Assembly: GCF_033807715.1 (NCBI RefSeq)
Contig: NC_084591.1
Coordinates: forward strand, 29,724,590-29,788,589
Length of the DNA: 64,000 nucleotides
From: Cololabis saira
Taxonomy: Eukaryota; Chordata; Actinopteri; Beloniformes; Belonidae
Direction: 5' to 3'
Position 1 is the stretch's first letter. Each line of letters starts with the position of its first letter. Positions 35,701 to 44,052 of this stretch are shown here, piece after piece. The notes beneath the pieces were generated by a model. It was not told the origin of the DNA, made no database searches, and worked only from the letters and a program-made list of their open reading frames with translations. A program made the translations under genes and the position numbers.

Positions 35701-36632
35701 AGGAGAGACACTGTGGCTCCTGTGTCCAGGAGGAGGGGCAGAGTGACATCTCCAACCATTAACGAGCACGTTTTGAACGGTGCTCGTGCTGAGCTCACGT
35801 TGTGGATGACTGTGGTGTTAGTGGGTGGCTGAGAGGCTCGAGCTGGGGCAGACCTGCAGACTTTGTGGAAGTGGTTTAATTTTCCACAGTTGGAGCAGGT
35901 TTTACCACGGGCAGGGCAGTTCTGGGCTCTGGAGTTGTGTGCAGAAGAGCCACAGTTCCCACACTGCTGATGGTACTGATCGCGGGGCCGAGCGGCCAGT
36001 AGGATGTTCTCCTCCCCGCTGTCAGCGCTCACATGAAGGAGGGGCGTCTGTGAGGTGAGCGCGCCCGCTGCCTGTGTCTGTGAGGGCGGGGGAGTTGAAA
36101 AGCTCGCTGCGCACTCCAGCGCAGATTCCACCTGAACCGCGAGGTTTATTGCTGCTGATAAAGTCAGATCATCACTTTCCAGCAACAATCTTTCTCTGAT
36201 TTTGTTGCAGCTCGTGTGCAAAATCAGTTGGTCTCTGACCATTTCGTCCCGCAGTCTTCCAAACTTGCAGGAAGTAGCCAAACCCCGCAGGTCCACCACG
36301 TACTGAGCCACTGTTTCCCCTGGCCTTTGATGTCGCCGCCGGAACAGGACCCGGCGGAGCAGAGCGCTCTGTGGAGCCGCGAAATGTCCCTTCAGTAACT
36401 CCACGGCCAGGGAGTATGACGGTGCGTCGCCGAGTGTTCCGAACACCCGCTGTCCCTCAGTTCCCAAGCAGTGCAGCAGCAGTGCACGTTTCCTCCCGAC
36501 GGACACGTCCGTCAAGCCGGCAGCCAGGATGTACGTCTCGAACGCGGAGATCCAGCGGTGCCACGGGACCGGTGGTTCCCCCGGGAGGGCCAGGAACGGA
36601 GCGGGTGGTGGTAGGGAACACGCTTCAGCCAT
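32739..36632 (-). CDS. Gypsy gag-pol polyprotein, 1297 aa
   Basis: The single frame encodes capsid/nucleocapsid, protease, reverse transcriptase, RNase H and integrase. A gag region comes first, with two CCHC knuckles near residues 222-255 (CGNCGSSAHNSRAQNC, CSNCGKLNHFHKVC). The protease has LLLDTGATVSLL near 306. The reverse transcriptase has SKLDLRQGYLQVPLH and YLDDIVVHG near 581. RNase H has TCDASALAVGAV near 726. The integrase core has LDICGELHG, TDNGPQ (near 1041) and GGVERLNQTLKNG (near 1077). Before the core, ELSCW runs directly into LKQRCRDVVWWPG (near 925). The H-X-H half of the integrase HHCC finger is missing, while CTACL keeps the cysteines. The ATG lies 13 nt after the LTR. The lineage may be Mag-like, from the two knuckles; this is not certain. 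Confidence 0.92.
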   Translation of the reverse strand: MAEACSLPPPAPFLALPGEPPVPWHRWISAFETYILAAGLTDVSVGRKRALLLHCLGTEGQRVFGTLGDAPSYSLAVELLKGHFAAPQSALLRRVLFRRRHQRPGETVAQYVVDLRGLATSCKFGRLRDEMVRDQLILHTSCNKIRERLLLESDDLTLSAAINLAVQVESALECAASFSTPPPSQTQAAGALTSQTPLLHVSADSGEENILLAARPRDQYHQQCGNCGSSAHNSRAQNCPARGKTCSNCGKLNHFHKVCRSAPARASQPPTNTTVIHNVSSARAPFKTCSLMVGDVTLPLLLDTGATVSLLNLATVTQFFPCEPLGPATTTLRGYADSKIDIVGSLQLPVKYGDKTLPVFRFNVARHGTNLLGLDLFTSLGFTLLDTHGSEINAVVIPWQQQWPALFSGVGCLVGFAHQPLLDPTVTPVIQPLRRSPLALRDDISAQLQGMLDDDIIEQVNASPWISNLVVARKKSGGLRLCVDLRAVNKAIIPDKYPLPTTEELTAQFHGSTVFSKLDLRQGYLQVPLHPESRNLTAFITHRGVFRYKRMAFGLSSAPSCFQKIMASVFAGIPGVAVYLDDIVVHGATIEKHDERLHRVFSAMAKHHLTLNGEKCVFAAPAIDFVGFRLSAGGMYPLHSNTEAIHRVPEPTSAAQVASFLGMTAYYLRFLPQYSATTAPLRKLLKQDEPWVWTPACSDAVRLLKSQLTSARVLAHFDLVSPTLVTCDASALAVGAVMSQLQGGVERPIAFASRALSPTEQRYSVGEREALACLWACERWHMYLYGRTFTLRTDHQALTTLLATSGTGHKPLRLHRWADRLQQYNFRLQFTPGRDNVVADLLSRAIPSPPAAQPLAPERDQAKQDLIQLLHTPLHETVSLQELRDASADDPVLSTLSTYVRQGWPGKVPDELLPYHRVREELSCWLKQRCRDVVWWPGIDREIEALVRDCTACLLSGKTRAPAPPPPMQPLDWSSQPWEHLQLDICGELHGVPHHQRFLVVVYDLHSKWPEVAPAGSVTAKVLIDILESLFARWGLPRRITTDNGPQMVSHELSSYLAGKGIRHIRTAFYNPAANGGVERLNQTLKNGIRAHLAQGCTLTTSLLQTLLHYRATRHATTGVSPASLMLGRELQLRLDRLRPTLAQVPVHPVQAAVATRQRQMKDRFDRTRRVRPPAIAVSDWVRIRRPHRGDKLQSFWSDPVQVTKRLGPASFGLADGTRWHAKRLRKVQAPPAPGLGVPAVTALPAAQFDAAAAPAVQAQAAVEEQPPEIAAAPEGRPARARARPKHLGDFETEYHT

Positions 36633-36645
36633 CTCTCGTCGCCAA

Positions 36646-36823
36646 TGTTATATTGCAAAAGATAACGCGACACGTAACTCAAGTCGGAGTTGACGTGACT
36701 CCATTTATTTTTGAACTACACATGAACGCATGTAAAAACAGACTGTCGTAAACCAGAACCGGGGAGTCGTACCCCGAAAGTTCTTAAAGTGACAGTGTAT
36801 GTCGTGAACTACCAGACATAACA
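36646..36823 (-). repeat. Gypsy 5' LTR
   Basis: 178 bp, matching the 3' LTR with one substitution. It should contain the minus-strand promoter, but I cannot place it from sequence alone. Confidence 0.95.
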
Positions 36824-38649
36824 CTGGCCTCGGTCATTTCGCGCAGCAAGCCCACCGCCTCCATCCGTACCTCTGTGCCACAGGCTGGTTCAGTATCAAT
36901 CTCAGTCAATAGGGATGTCAGGTCATTGAAGGATTTTAGGATGACTGACACAGTGGCGAGATGTCCTGTCCATCTCTGCTCCAGAAGACGTTTAAGGTGC
37001 ACACCCTTGTAGTGCCCAGCAACGGTCGGCTTTTTGCAGAATTTGTAAAGGGCATTACACACATGAAAAAAATCCACTACAGCTGTCTCTGCTGACATTG
37101 CGTGTACTACCACCAAGTGTAGCTGGTGGTTCACAGTGTACATAAGGTATGTCACGACCAAGCTTCTGTTGTAGTAGCTTCTGGACGCCACCGTGTTTCC
37201 CAGACATCAGCGCAGCTCCATCAAATACCTGGCTAAGAATCTTTGATGTGTCCAGTCCAGCTCCATTTAGCTCGGCCAACACGGTGTCTGTTAATGTCTG
37301 TGTGTCACCCTTATCAGCAGTTGCTATGGTTAGTAGACGCTCTGTGACTTCATACGACTCATTTACAAATCTGATGACTATCGATATATTCTCACATCCT
37401 GTGGGGTCACGGGTTCCATCTACTTTCAAAGTGTAAAAGGAGTCCCCCAACTCCTCCACTATAGCCTCAGTCACCACACTGCTCAGTGTGCTTATGAGTT
37501 CGTTTTGCATGTCGTGACAGGTGTATGCGGTGTTGCGTGGGATTGTTTTCACAACAGCTGCCAAATCTGGGTCCTTTTTAATTGTATAGTCCAGTAATTA
37601 GAGAAAAAGGCCGCTCCCTCCCTCCGACATGTTGTCAAAAGCGTCTATCTTCCCTCGTAAACGCAGCTGGTTTTCTGTCAGAAATCCCACAACATCAATG
37701 AGAGAGGAGACGTAATACCTGTTCTTTCGTAGTTGCTCTGCGTTGACAAGTGTTGATATCTCCTTTCCAGTATCTATGCGCCTCTCCCGCTCCTTCCACA
37801 GTGTGTAGCAAGAGAGATGCTCCTTTGAAGATTCATGTTTATGAAATCCACGGTCTTTTTCGGTTGCATATTTCCAGTTACGGAAACCCACACTCACAAA
37901 AGCATCCACTGTCTGAGACCTGCGATGGCCACTAAAATGTCGGCAACAAAAACAAAATGCTGCATTGGCTTTGATGCTGTATTCAAGCCAGTCTCGGTTG
38001 TGATACCAAGCAGCGACAAATGAACGCTTCCTACCGCTGAAAATGCTGGCAGGGTACTGCTGTAAAACAACTTGGTTGGGCTGGTCGGTCCCGAGGTCAT
38101 CTATGGCTGCTCTTCCACAGGTAGCACTAGCAGGTGCATCATGGCTGCTCACACAAGGAGGCTCTGATTCGTGCTCTTCAGGGGCAGCGGTGCTGGGGCC
38201 GGGTGTATTTGCTCCCTCTTCCGTAGATGGAGCTGGAGGAGGCCTAGAAGACGCAGCACCGTGTAGCCACTTTCTTATATCCATTGTCTTTTCGAAATGT
38301 TATTTTAATGTGATAATAGCTTGGGCTCACTGTGAAAAATGCTAGCGCCGTAGTGCTCACTGGCCGCACTTTCTGGCTTTCTCAAACCAGTAGGTCACAG
38401 GTCAAGAACCGGACCAATGAGCATACATCCCCACATGTGACGCAAATATAACTAAAAAAATTGTTTTTTTTTGTAAATGTATTTTTTAAATGTAATTTAC
38501 GAAGGATGATTTCACGTTCAATAAGATAAGTAATCAATAAAATACAAAGTTTGGCACAAAGGCTTGGCCTGCTTGTGGGCTAGTGGAGGGGGGCACAATA
38601 ACTCATTTGGGGGGGCATGGCCTGCGGATGACCCCCCATGACGCTGACC

Positions 38650-38950
38650 CTGGTGATGCACCGATTGTTCGGTAAATTGTTCCGCCGAAAATGGCAAAAA
38701 AACACTTTCGGTGTTCGGTGGAATAAGTGGGAAAAAACCGAACAATTAATAACGGCGTTGTAATATAAGGAAATAGACTCGCCGCTCCCGTACCGGTTGC
38801 GCACCACAAACATAAATCGTTGGCCAACCAAAAAGTAACCACGTAACTGTTGCGCACCACAAACATAAATCGTTGGCCAACCAAAAAGTAACCACGTAAC
38901 TGTTGCGCACCACAAACATAAATCGTTGGCCAACCAAAAAGTAACCACAT
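38650..38950. mobile_element. hAT relic with three 53-bp tandem repeats
   Basis: It starts GATGCACCGATTGTTCGG, a familiar hAT terminus, and continues with TCGGTGTTCGGTGGAATAAG. Three 53-bp units beginning GTTGCGCACCACAAACATAA start at 38796, 38849 and 38902. The overlapping minus-strand frames at 38580-38968 are readings of the tandem units. A partial inverted relative lies at 42720-42790. Confidence 0.75.
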
Positions 38951-39196
38951 AAGAATTTTACCTAACATTCACCAGGAGGTGGAACCAAAACAACATAATG
39001 CTGGGAAATTAAAAAAATGTTCAGTTTTTTATGTTCAATAAATAATTTCTACCTTGTAATTTTGTAAAAGATTTTTTTCTTTGAAAAGCATGCCTAAATC
39101 AAATTTATTTGATTTGATTTGACAGTAAAATAGGCCATTCTAAGCCAATTTACTGCAGCAATTCCTTTCCAAATTATTAGAAAATGTGGTTAACAC

Positions 39197-39398
39197 CAGA
39201 GGTGGCAAATCCGGCTTCAGAAAGTAAAAGTCCTACCATGTATTTGTTCTGTCCATTCACTCAACCAGCTGATTCTAATCAGCACAGCTCTTCAGCCAGG
39301 TAGATGAGCTAATTAGTGAACTCACCTGGTTTTAGTGAATGGACAGAACAAATATATGGCAGGACTTTTACTTTCTGAAGCCGGATTTGCCACCTCTG
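39197..39398. mobile_element. 202-bp hAT MITE with perfect 8-bp duplication
   Basis: The ends CAGAGGTGGCAAATCCGGCT and AGCCGGATTTGCCACCTCTG are inverted, and the pairing extends for about 38 bp. The flanks are GTTAACAC at 39189-39196 and 39399-39406. The CAGAGGTG start is like Tol2-type hAT ends. It is nested in hAT-2. Confidence 0.92.
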
Positions 39399-40180
39399 GT
39401 TAACACCCAGTTGTGCATGAAAAAAAAATACTGTGATATACTGTGAAACCGATATAATTTTGAAAAATACGTGATATAAATTTTTGGTCATACTGCCTAG
39501 CACTACCAGTTCTCGTTAACAAAATGCACCGTTAACCTTAAGTAGGGCTGCATCACTCTGCTGGACCACAGATCGGTTGTTGCCGAATAGAACGACACCC
39601 GTTCCAGCTCCGTAGCAATTTTTTGGCGTGTATTGTTATACAGCTGAGGCAAGGCAACTTCAGAAAAATGTTTGCGGCCTGGTAGCACGTACCTCGGGTC
39701 CAAAACTTTCAGAAGGTGAATAAACCCCCGTTTTTCCATGGTGTATATGGGCACCATATTTTTTGCAATACACATCGCGACTGCATCCGTGACCACTTTC
39801 CACCGGGCTCCTTTCTTATTATAAGGGATACGTTTGTAAATGTCTCCACGACGCTAGGTTGTGTTTTGGTGGCGCGGTCTTGTTCTTTTCGGAGGGAGCA
39901 ACACCTCTCCCACTCGGCAGCATGCCTCTGTTTGAGGTGCTGCAGTAAATTAGTAGTACTGCTACCTTTGGTAGCAACAGCCTTTAAGCAAACTTTGCAG
40001 CAAGGTGTTGTTTGTTCTATGTCTGACTCCGAAAACCTAAACCAATTCCAAATAACTGAAGATACATTTCCTTTCTTCTGAATGTTGTTTGTGCATGAAA
40101 CGCGCAGGAGGGCGCGGCACGGGGGCGCGCCCGCACCCGGAACTACGGTAGCCCAGCAGGGAGCGTTGGTGGCGAATATT

Positions 40181-40699
40181 TTATTATTTTTTTTTATCCC
40201 CGATTTTTTCCCCATTTTCATCACCCAGTGCTCCTACCTAAGTGACAGTCCTAGGCATTGCCATCCTCTGCCAACCCCGAGAGGGCCCCGCACTGAGCTC
40301 AGGTCTCCTTCTTAACCTGAGGAGTGAGCAGGCCGCATCTTTTCACTAGACAGGGTGGGGCTTCTCCGGCCAGATGTAGCGCGTGGAAGGATCACGTTAT
40401 TCCGGCCAGATCCTCCCCACCCCATCTGGCGCCCCGGTTGGCCAGAGGGGGCATGTATAGCCCAGGACTGTGTGCATGTTTTTGTGAGGGTAGCTCACAT
40501 TGCTACCCAAGGGAATACGGGGAGAACATGCAAACTCCACACAGAAAGGCCCTTTCACCAACCCCACCCAGGGTGTGGGCACCGAAGTCATGGGGGAACT
40601 AACACGCACTTCAGCGCCCACAGCCTCCCCAGCGGGAATCGAACCCAGAACCTTCTTGCTGTGAGACGGCTGCACTACCAGCTGCGCCACCGTGCCCCT
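40181..40699 (-). mobile_element. tRNA-headed SINE in hAT-1 leader
   Basis: On the minus strand the head reads GGCACGGTGGCGCAGCTGGT with box B GGGTTCGATTCCCG. The body carries GTGTGGAGTTTGCATGTTCT, and the tail is CACTGGGTGATGAAAATGGG followed by an A-rich end. The flanks repeat GTTGGTGGCGAATATT (40165-40180) and GTTGGTGGCGGATATT (40700-40715), a 16-bp target duplication with one change. Confidence 0.88.
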
Positions 40700-40915
40700 G
40701 TTGGTGGCGGATATTGGCGGATAAAATCGATTTTCAATAAAACAAATCGAGGCAAAGTACAAATTCGAATTAATCGATAAAATCGATTTATCGCCCAGCC
40801 CTATTCAAGACACATCCTGTTGCGAGCCTCTCTGGTGGAAACCACGTCTATGACTCTGAAAACATCCTCAGAAAACGCTTCAGAACCTCGGACCCACTTT
40901 TCCTGACTTCCTACC

Positions 40916-42147
40916 GTGTTGATCGCAGAAATGGCTTTTAGAGGACGTCCAAGACGCAGACAGGGATTTGTGAGCTCTCTCAGCGATGGTGCTCAGTCCC
41001 GGGTCTCAGATGATCTCCGCTATCTCCAAATGGAGATCAGAGATTGCAAAAGAGAACATGCTTTCCTGACCAAGTACAAGAACCAACTGGAGTCTGAACT
41101 TGGTGGCCGTGCAGAGGAAATGGAAAGAATGATGTTGATCAACCAGAACTTGTACTCAAACAGAGCTGGACTGAGAGAGCAACTCCGGCAGCTGTAGGAT
41201 AAGAATAAAGCCCTCCAATAGCAAAAACAAAAACTGGAAGAGTACAACATGGAGATCCATCTCCACCAGAAGCAGGAACAGGAAAAATCCTGGTTCCGGG
41301 TGGAGGAGGTTCTAGCAAAACTGACAAGTGAAAGGCAACGGTTTGAGGAAAGAGGGGTCGAGGTTGCAAATCCTGGAAGAGCTCAAAAGACAGACTGAAG
41401 AAATAAAACAAGAATACCAGAAGGAAAAGAGCGATGTAAAAGAGCAGAAGGAAAGCTTGCAAAGAGAAGAAAAGATAATGATGGAGGGCAAGAAAAAACA
41501 TGAGATGGAAGTGTTGCAAGCAGCAAGGCTTGATCTGGAGGAGAAGAGGACAGACCTGCAACTGTTGCAGTGCAACATGGATGTGGAGAAAGCTGAGATG
41601 AAGCAAATGAAGGTACGAGAAGAGGAACATGCTGTAAACCTGCAGAATGACAAGAAGAAGCTGCAGAGAGAGATCAAGATTTTAATGGAGTTCAAGAAAG
41701 AAGTGGAAACGGGTCGGAAGGACCTGGAAATGGAAAAGACACAAATGTGTGATACCAAACTCAAAACAGACAAAGACTGTGCAGGACTCAAGAGAGAGGT
41801 GGAAAGTGTGGAGGAAAAGGAAGATGAAGCAGCACAGAAGAAATAATTGGAAGAGGAGGATGAGAAACTGCAGCTGGAGACACAATTAGAAGAGAAAGAG
41901 AGAATCCTGGAGGAGAAGATTTTTAAAGAGGAGAAAAAGAAGAGACGTTTCTTAAAGATCTTCAAGAAACAAAAGGGAAATGAGAATTGAGAAAGAATTG
42001 AATGACATCAAAGAAAAAGATGAAGAACATCTTAAAGAAATGGAAAGGGGAGAGAACAAAAAGAAAGAAAAGATGGTGAAGAAGAAAAGTTGGTTCAGCC
42101 GGATTTTCAAAAAGCCCAACAGAGAGGAGGCTGCTGGGAACCAGTAG
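40916..42147 (+). pseudogene. Coiled-coil protein gene, decayed
   Basis: A chain of plus-strand frames encodes a highly charged heptad-type coiled coil. It starts near 40931 (MAFRGRPRRRQGFVSSLSDG) and continues LRYLQMEIRDCKREHAFLTK. After a TAG at about 41197 it goes on through KQKLEEYNMEIHLHQKQEQE. A frameshift near 41345 leads to RLQILEELKRQTEEIKQEYQ, and the frame runs to a TAA at about 41845. After further shifts the C-terminus is KKKSWFSRIFKKPNREEAAG (near 42087-42147). At least two stops and two shifts are present. No introns are evident, so a retrocopy or single-exon gene is possible. I do not recognise the parent gene; trichohyalin-like or golgin-like labels would only reflect composition. 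Confidence 0.65.
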
Positions 42148-42432
42148 CTCAGCGACTTCACCTTCTCTCCACCAAACTCTTCTCCCCAACATCTCTTCTG
42201 TTCCCGTCTTCATCCTCTCTTTTCCAGAGCATCTCTGGTGAAAAGAATAAAGCCCTCCAAGAGAAAAACAAGTCAACAGACAAGAAACAGAGCAGCTGAA
42301 CTTCACCTTCAGAGGGTCTTCTGATGCTCGTCGTCGCACTTGGTGACGAAGCTTCAGCTGCAAGATGCAAGAAAAAGCACGACAAGTGCAAAGAGCAACA
42401 CACAGATGCTTAAGTGTGTTTAAGAGAAGCAC

Positions 42433-42679
42433 GAAGTGTCGTGCGATTGGGTTCAGAGAGAACGACCCAAGTGTAGACGTGTTAAAGAGGTAAAGGCACA
42501 GATTTGTGCTTTAAATAAATCTGGCATTGTTTATTATATAACAGACTGATTTATTGCTTGTGTAGTTGAAAAATACATGAGAACAGAACCTTGAAAAAAA
42601 TAATCGCATATTAAATCGCAATCGCAATATTGAGGAAAAAAATCGCAATTAGATTATTTTCAAAAATCGTTCAGCCCTA
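42433..42679 (-). mobile_element. End relic of the hAT family at 23617-25396, inverted
   Basis: From GGGTTCAGAGAGAACGACCC to AAAAATCGTTCAGCCCTA this is the reverse complement of 23617-23880, including AAATAAATCTGGCATTGTTT. Only this end is present. Confidence 0.85.
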
Positions 42680-42719
42680 CCACACGCCGCTCACTCCACG
42701 CTGTTCGATTGCGTCACCA

Positions 42720-42790
42720 CACGCCGTTATTAATTGTTCGGTTTTTTCCCCACTTATTCCACCGAACACCAAAAGTGTTTTTTTTGCTAT
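42720..42790 (-). mobile_element. Fragment of the hAT relic family at 38650-38950
   Basis: CGCCGTTATTAATTGTTCGG through CTATTTTCGGC is the reverse complement of the sequence near 38675-38755. The termini are lost. Confidence 0.7.
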
Positions 42791-42799
42791 TTTCGGCTG

Positions 42800-42801
<2 letters not shown>

Positions 42802-42850
<49 letters not shown>
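42802..42850. repeat. (TA)n microsatellite
   Basis: A TA run between two transposon relics. Confidence 0.93.
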
Positions 42851-42851
<1 letters not shown>

Positions 42852-42944
42852 ATCTATTTGGAAAAGTTACATAGTGCTGCTTTAAAGTATTCTGGCACAG
42901 TTTTTTTTTTCTCGTCGTGAAGAGTTTGACTGCTTTCTAAAAAA

Positions 42945-43880
42945 AAAAAAGATGTGTAACTTTAACGGTTTACATTTAAATATGTGTTGATAGGCTACGG
43001 GATATTGTCAGTTTGAGTCAACTGAGTTTGTCTACCAATGGAATGAGAGGAAAGCGGATGTTGCGCTCAACCAAAGTAACACTAGCCAATCAGAAGTAGA
43101 GCTGGGGCGGGTCTTTGACGCCAGCAGGGTGCAGAGCCGTGTGTTTCAGCCCACTGGAATACTAACACTTGCATATCACCGACTTCAAGATGGAGAAAAA
43201 ATTCATGAAGTCTGGAGAGGATGGTTTGGCCAATAAAGGCGCTGGGCATGGATGGAACAAATGGGCAGAGACGGCAGGTGCAGGTAGCTGGTGCCAGAAG
43301 AGAGCCAGCTGCTTGCTTTTGCATGCTCTGCTCTAAAAAGCTACTGTACGCCAGTAGCGGGGAAAAAGTTGTACCTCGCGACTCGCGTACCGGGAGGTTT
43401 TCCATGTGTTCATGGCATTCAAAAATATGCAGCTAATTCAATTCAGGTTTGAGTCACATAGTTAAAAAATCATTTCAAGCACAAAAAAAGGGGCTAAAAA
43501 AATTCACCATGGCAGGAAAGGTGAAGGCTGCCCTGCCAATGAGGTGTCCCTTATTTATTTTTCAGGGAGTTGGCAACCCTATTTGTGATGCGAATATCCG
43601 TGTTGCTCGTTCATTGCTGAACATGATGTATCCTTCACTATTGCTCAACCGCTTGTAAACCTATGTAAAAAGTTAGCTGTTGATAAAAAAGCTTTGACGA
43701 ACCTGACCATTTCTATCAGCATGCCAGTTACATGAATACACATGGCATAGCACCAGAGTTAAAAAAACAGCTATCAGAGAAGAGAGTGTTTTCATTAAAC
43801 ATTGATGAAGCCACCAACCAGAGCACGGACAAAAGTATGAATGTACTTGTTCACTTTTTTGATAATGATACAGCATATAT
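42945..43880 (+). pseudogene. hAT-type transposase relic, copy 2
   Basis: Collinear with copy 1 at 26065-27885 but without the MITE and without the tandem duplication of its leader. It has the start ATGGAGAAAAAATTCATGAA at 43189, a deleted W-rich segment, CMLCSKKLLYASSGEK, then DANIRVARSLLNMMYPS, a frameshift, and MNTHGIAPELKKQLSEKRVF with SLNIDEATNQSTDKSMNVL ending at 43880. Coding stops where a (TA)n tract and a second hAT (43885-45200) begin. The two copies are direct repeats about 16.9 kb apart. Confidence 0.72.
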
Positions 43881-43884
43881 ATAT

Positions 43885-44021
43885 CAGGGCTCCAGACTGC
43901 GACCAAATGCTCGCAGGCTCCAGACTGCGACCAAATGCTCGCATTTTGCGACCAAAATTTGAGTATGTGCGACTGAATTTCATGTCCACTCGCACACGTG
44001 CGACCATTAAATTTGCCAGTG

Positions 44022-44052
<31 letters not shown>

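Larger units (their letters stand above)
32540..36823 (-). mobile_element. Full-length Ty3/Gypsy retrotransposon with short LTRs
   Basis: Two 178-bp LTRs (32540-32717 and 36646-36823) begin TGTTATATTGC and end AGACATAACA. They differ at one position that I can see (GATAAAGCG versus GATAACGCG). A 5-bp target duplication CTGGC lies at 32535-32539 and 36824-36828. On the minus strand the polypurine tract GAAGGGGGGGAAA abuts the 3' LTR, and TTGGCGACGAGAG follows the 5' LTR as the likely primer-binding region. The single gag-pol ORF is uninterrupted. Near-identical LTRs make it one of the youngest insertions here. Confidence 0.95.
31691..38284 (-). pseudogene. hAT-2 transposase (TTF finger, DUF4371, hAT dimerisation), broken
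   Basis: The start codon is at 38284 (MDIRKWLHGAA). A TTF-type zinc finger spans about residues 75-180 (AFCFCCRHFSG, HKHESSKEHLSC). A TAA at about 37598 follows SEGGSGLFL. The same frame then continues LLDYTIKKDPDLAAVVKTIP into a DUF4371-like region (LKVDGTRDPTGCENISIVIR, VFDGAALMSGKHGGVQ). A frameshift near 37130 leads to NHQLHLVVVHAMSAETAVVD. The Gypsy element interrupts at TEAS (36824) and coding resumes as FLFIANLVHTVLALLD (32534). A TGA lies near 32367. The C-terminal dimerisation region ends at 31691 (SMCENSFSTLRN-like, AFERDLTRKC). Two stops, one shift and the Gypsy insertion inactivate it. Confidence 0.87.
31114..39505 (-). mobile_element. hAT-2, inserted in hAT-1 and carrying a Gypsy element
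   Basis: The termini are TAGTGCTGGGTGGTATACC and CATACTGCCTAGCACTA. They are flanked by CCAGTTCT at 31106-31113 and 39506-39513. The span is 8.39 kb, of which the Gypsy element (32540-36823) accounts for 4.28 kb. It encodes a TTF-type zinc-finger transposase on the minus strand. An end relic of the same family is at 28205-28377. A small hAT MITE (39197-39398) and another hAT relic (38650-38950) lie in its 5' part. Confidence 0.92.
29460..40081 (-). pseudogene. hAT-1 transposase (ZBED-like), broken
   Basis: Reading the minus strand, a BED zinc finger is encoded at about 40060-39880 (VIWNWFRF, CCKVCLKAVATKGSSTTNLL, HLKQRH). After a frameshift near 39815 the frame gives VTDAVAMCIAKNMVP and FYSATTDLWSSR, ending at NENW (39506). 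Removing hAT-2 and one CCAGTTCT copy restores NENWTLRSLCLQTAYF at 31105. The next coding block (31105-30890) ends at a GTAAGA donor-like site, and coding resumes near 30440, so an intron is likely. Downstream are THQLVTKSPTRWGSCQKMIE, the SSLIDPRFRTTYID block (29712-30023) and the C-terminal dimerisation motif (29460-29687, SLVPATSAPSEKVFS-like). Several stops and shifts inactivate it. Confidence 0.85.
29041..40803 (-). mobile_element. hAT-1, ZBED-type hAT carrying nested insertions
   Basis: The left terminus TATGGCTGGGCGATATGG and right terminus TTTATCGCCCAGCCCTA form an inverted repeat. They are flanked by TTCAAGAC at 29033-29040 and 40804-40811. The element spans 11.8 kb, but about 8.9 kb of that is later insertion: a second hAT (31114-39505) and a SINE (40181-40699). 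The original element was therefore about 2.85 kb. It encodes a BED-finger transposase on the minus strand, now broken. Confidence 0.92.

Noticed and set aside
38580..38968. Repeated frames with GWPTIYVCGAQ
   Set aside because: They are readings of three 53-bp tandem repeats inside a hAT relic, not a repeat protein.
41139..42432. Serine/phenylalanine-rich minus-strand frames of up to 217 aa
   Set aside because: They are the antisense of the charged coiled-coil sequence on the plus strand.
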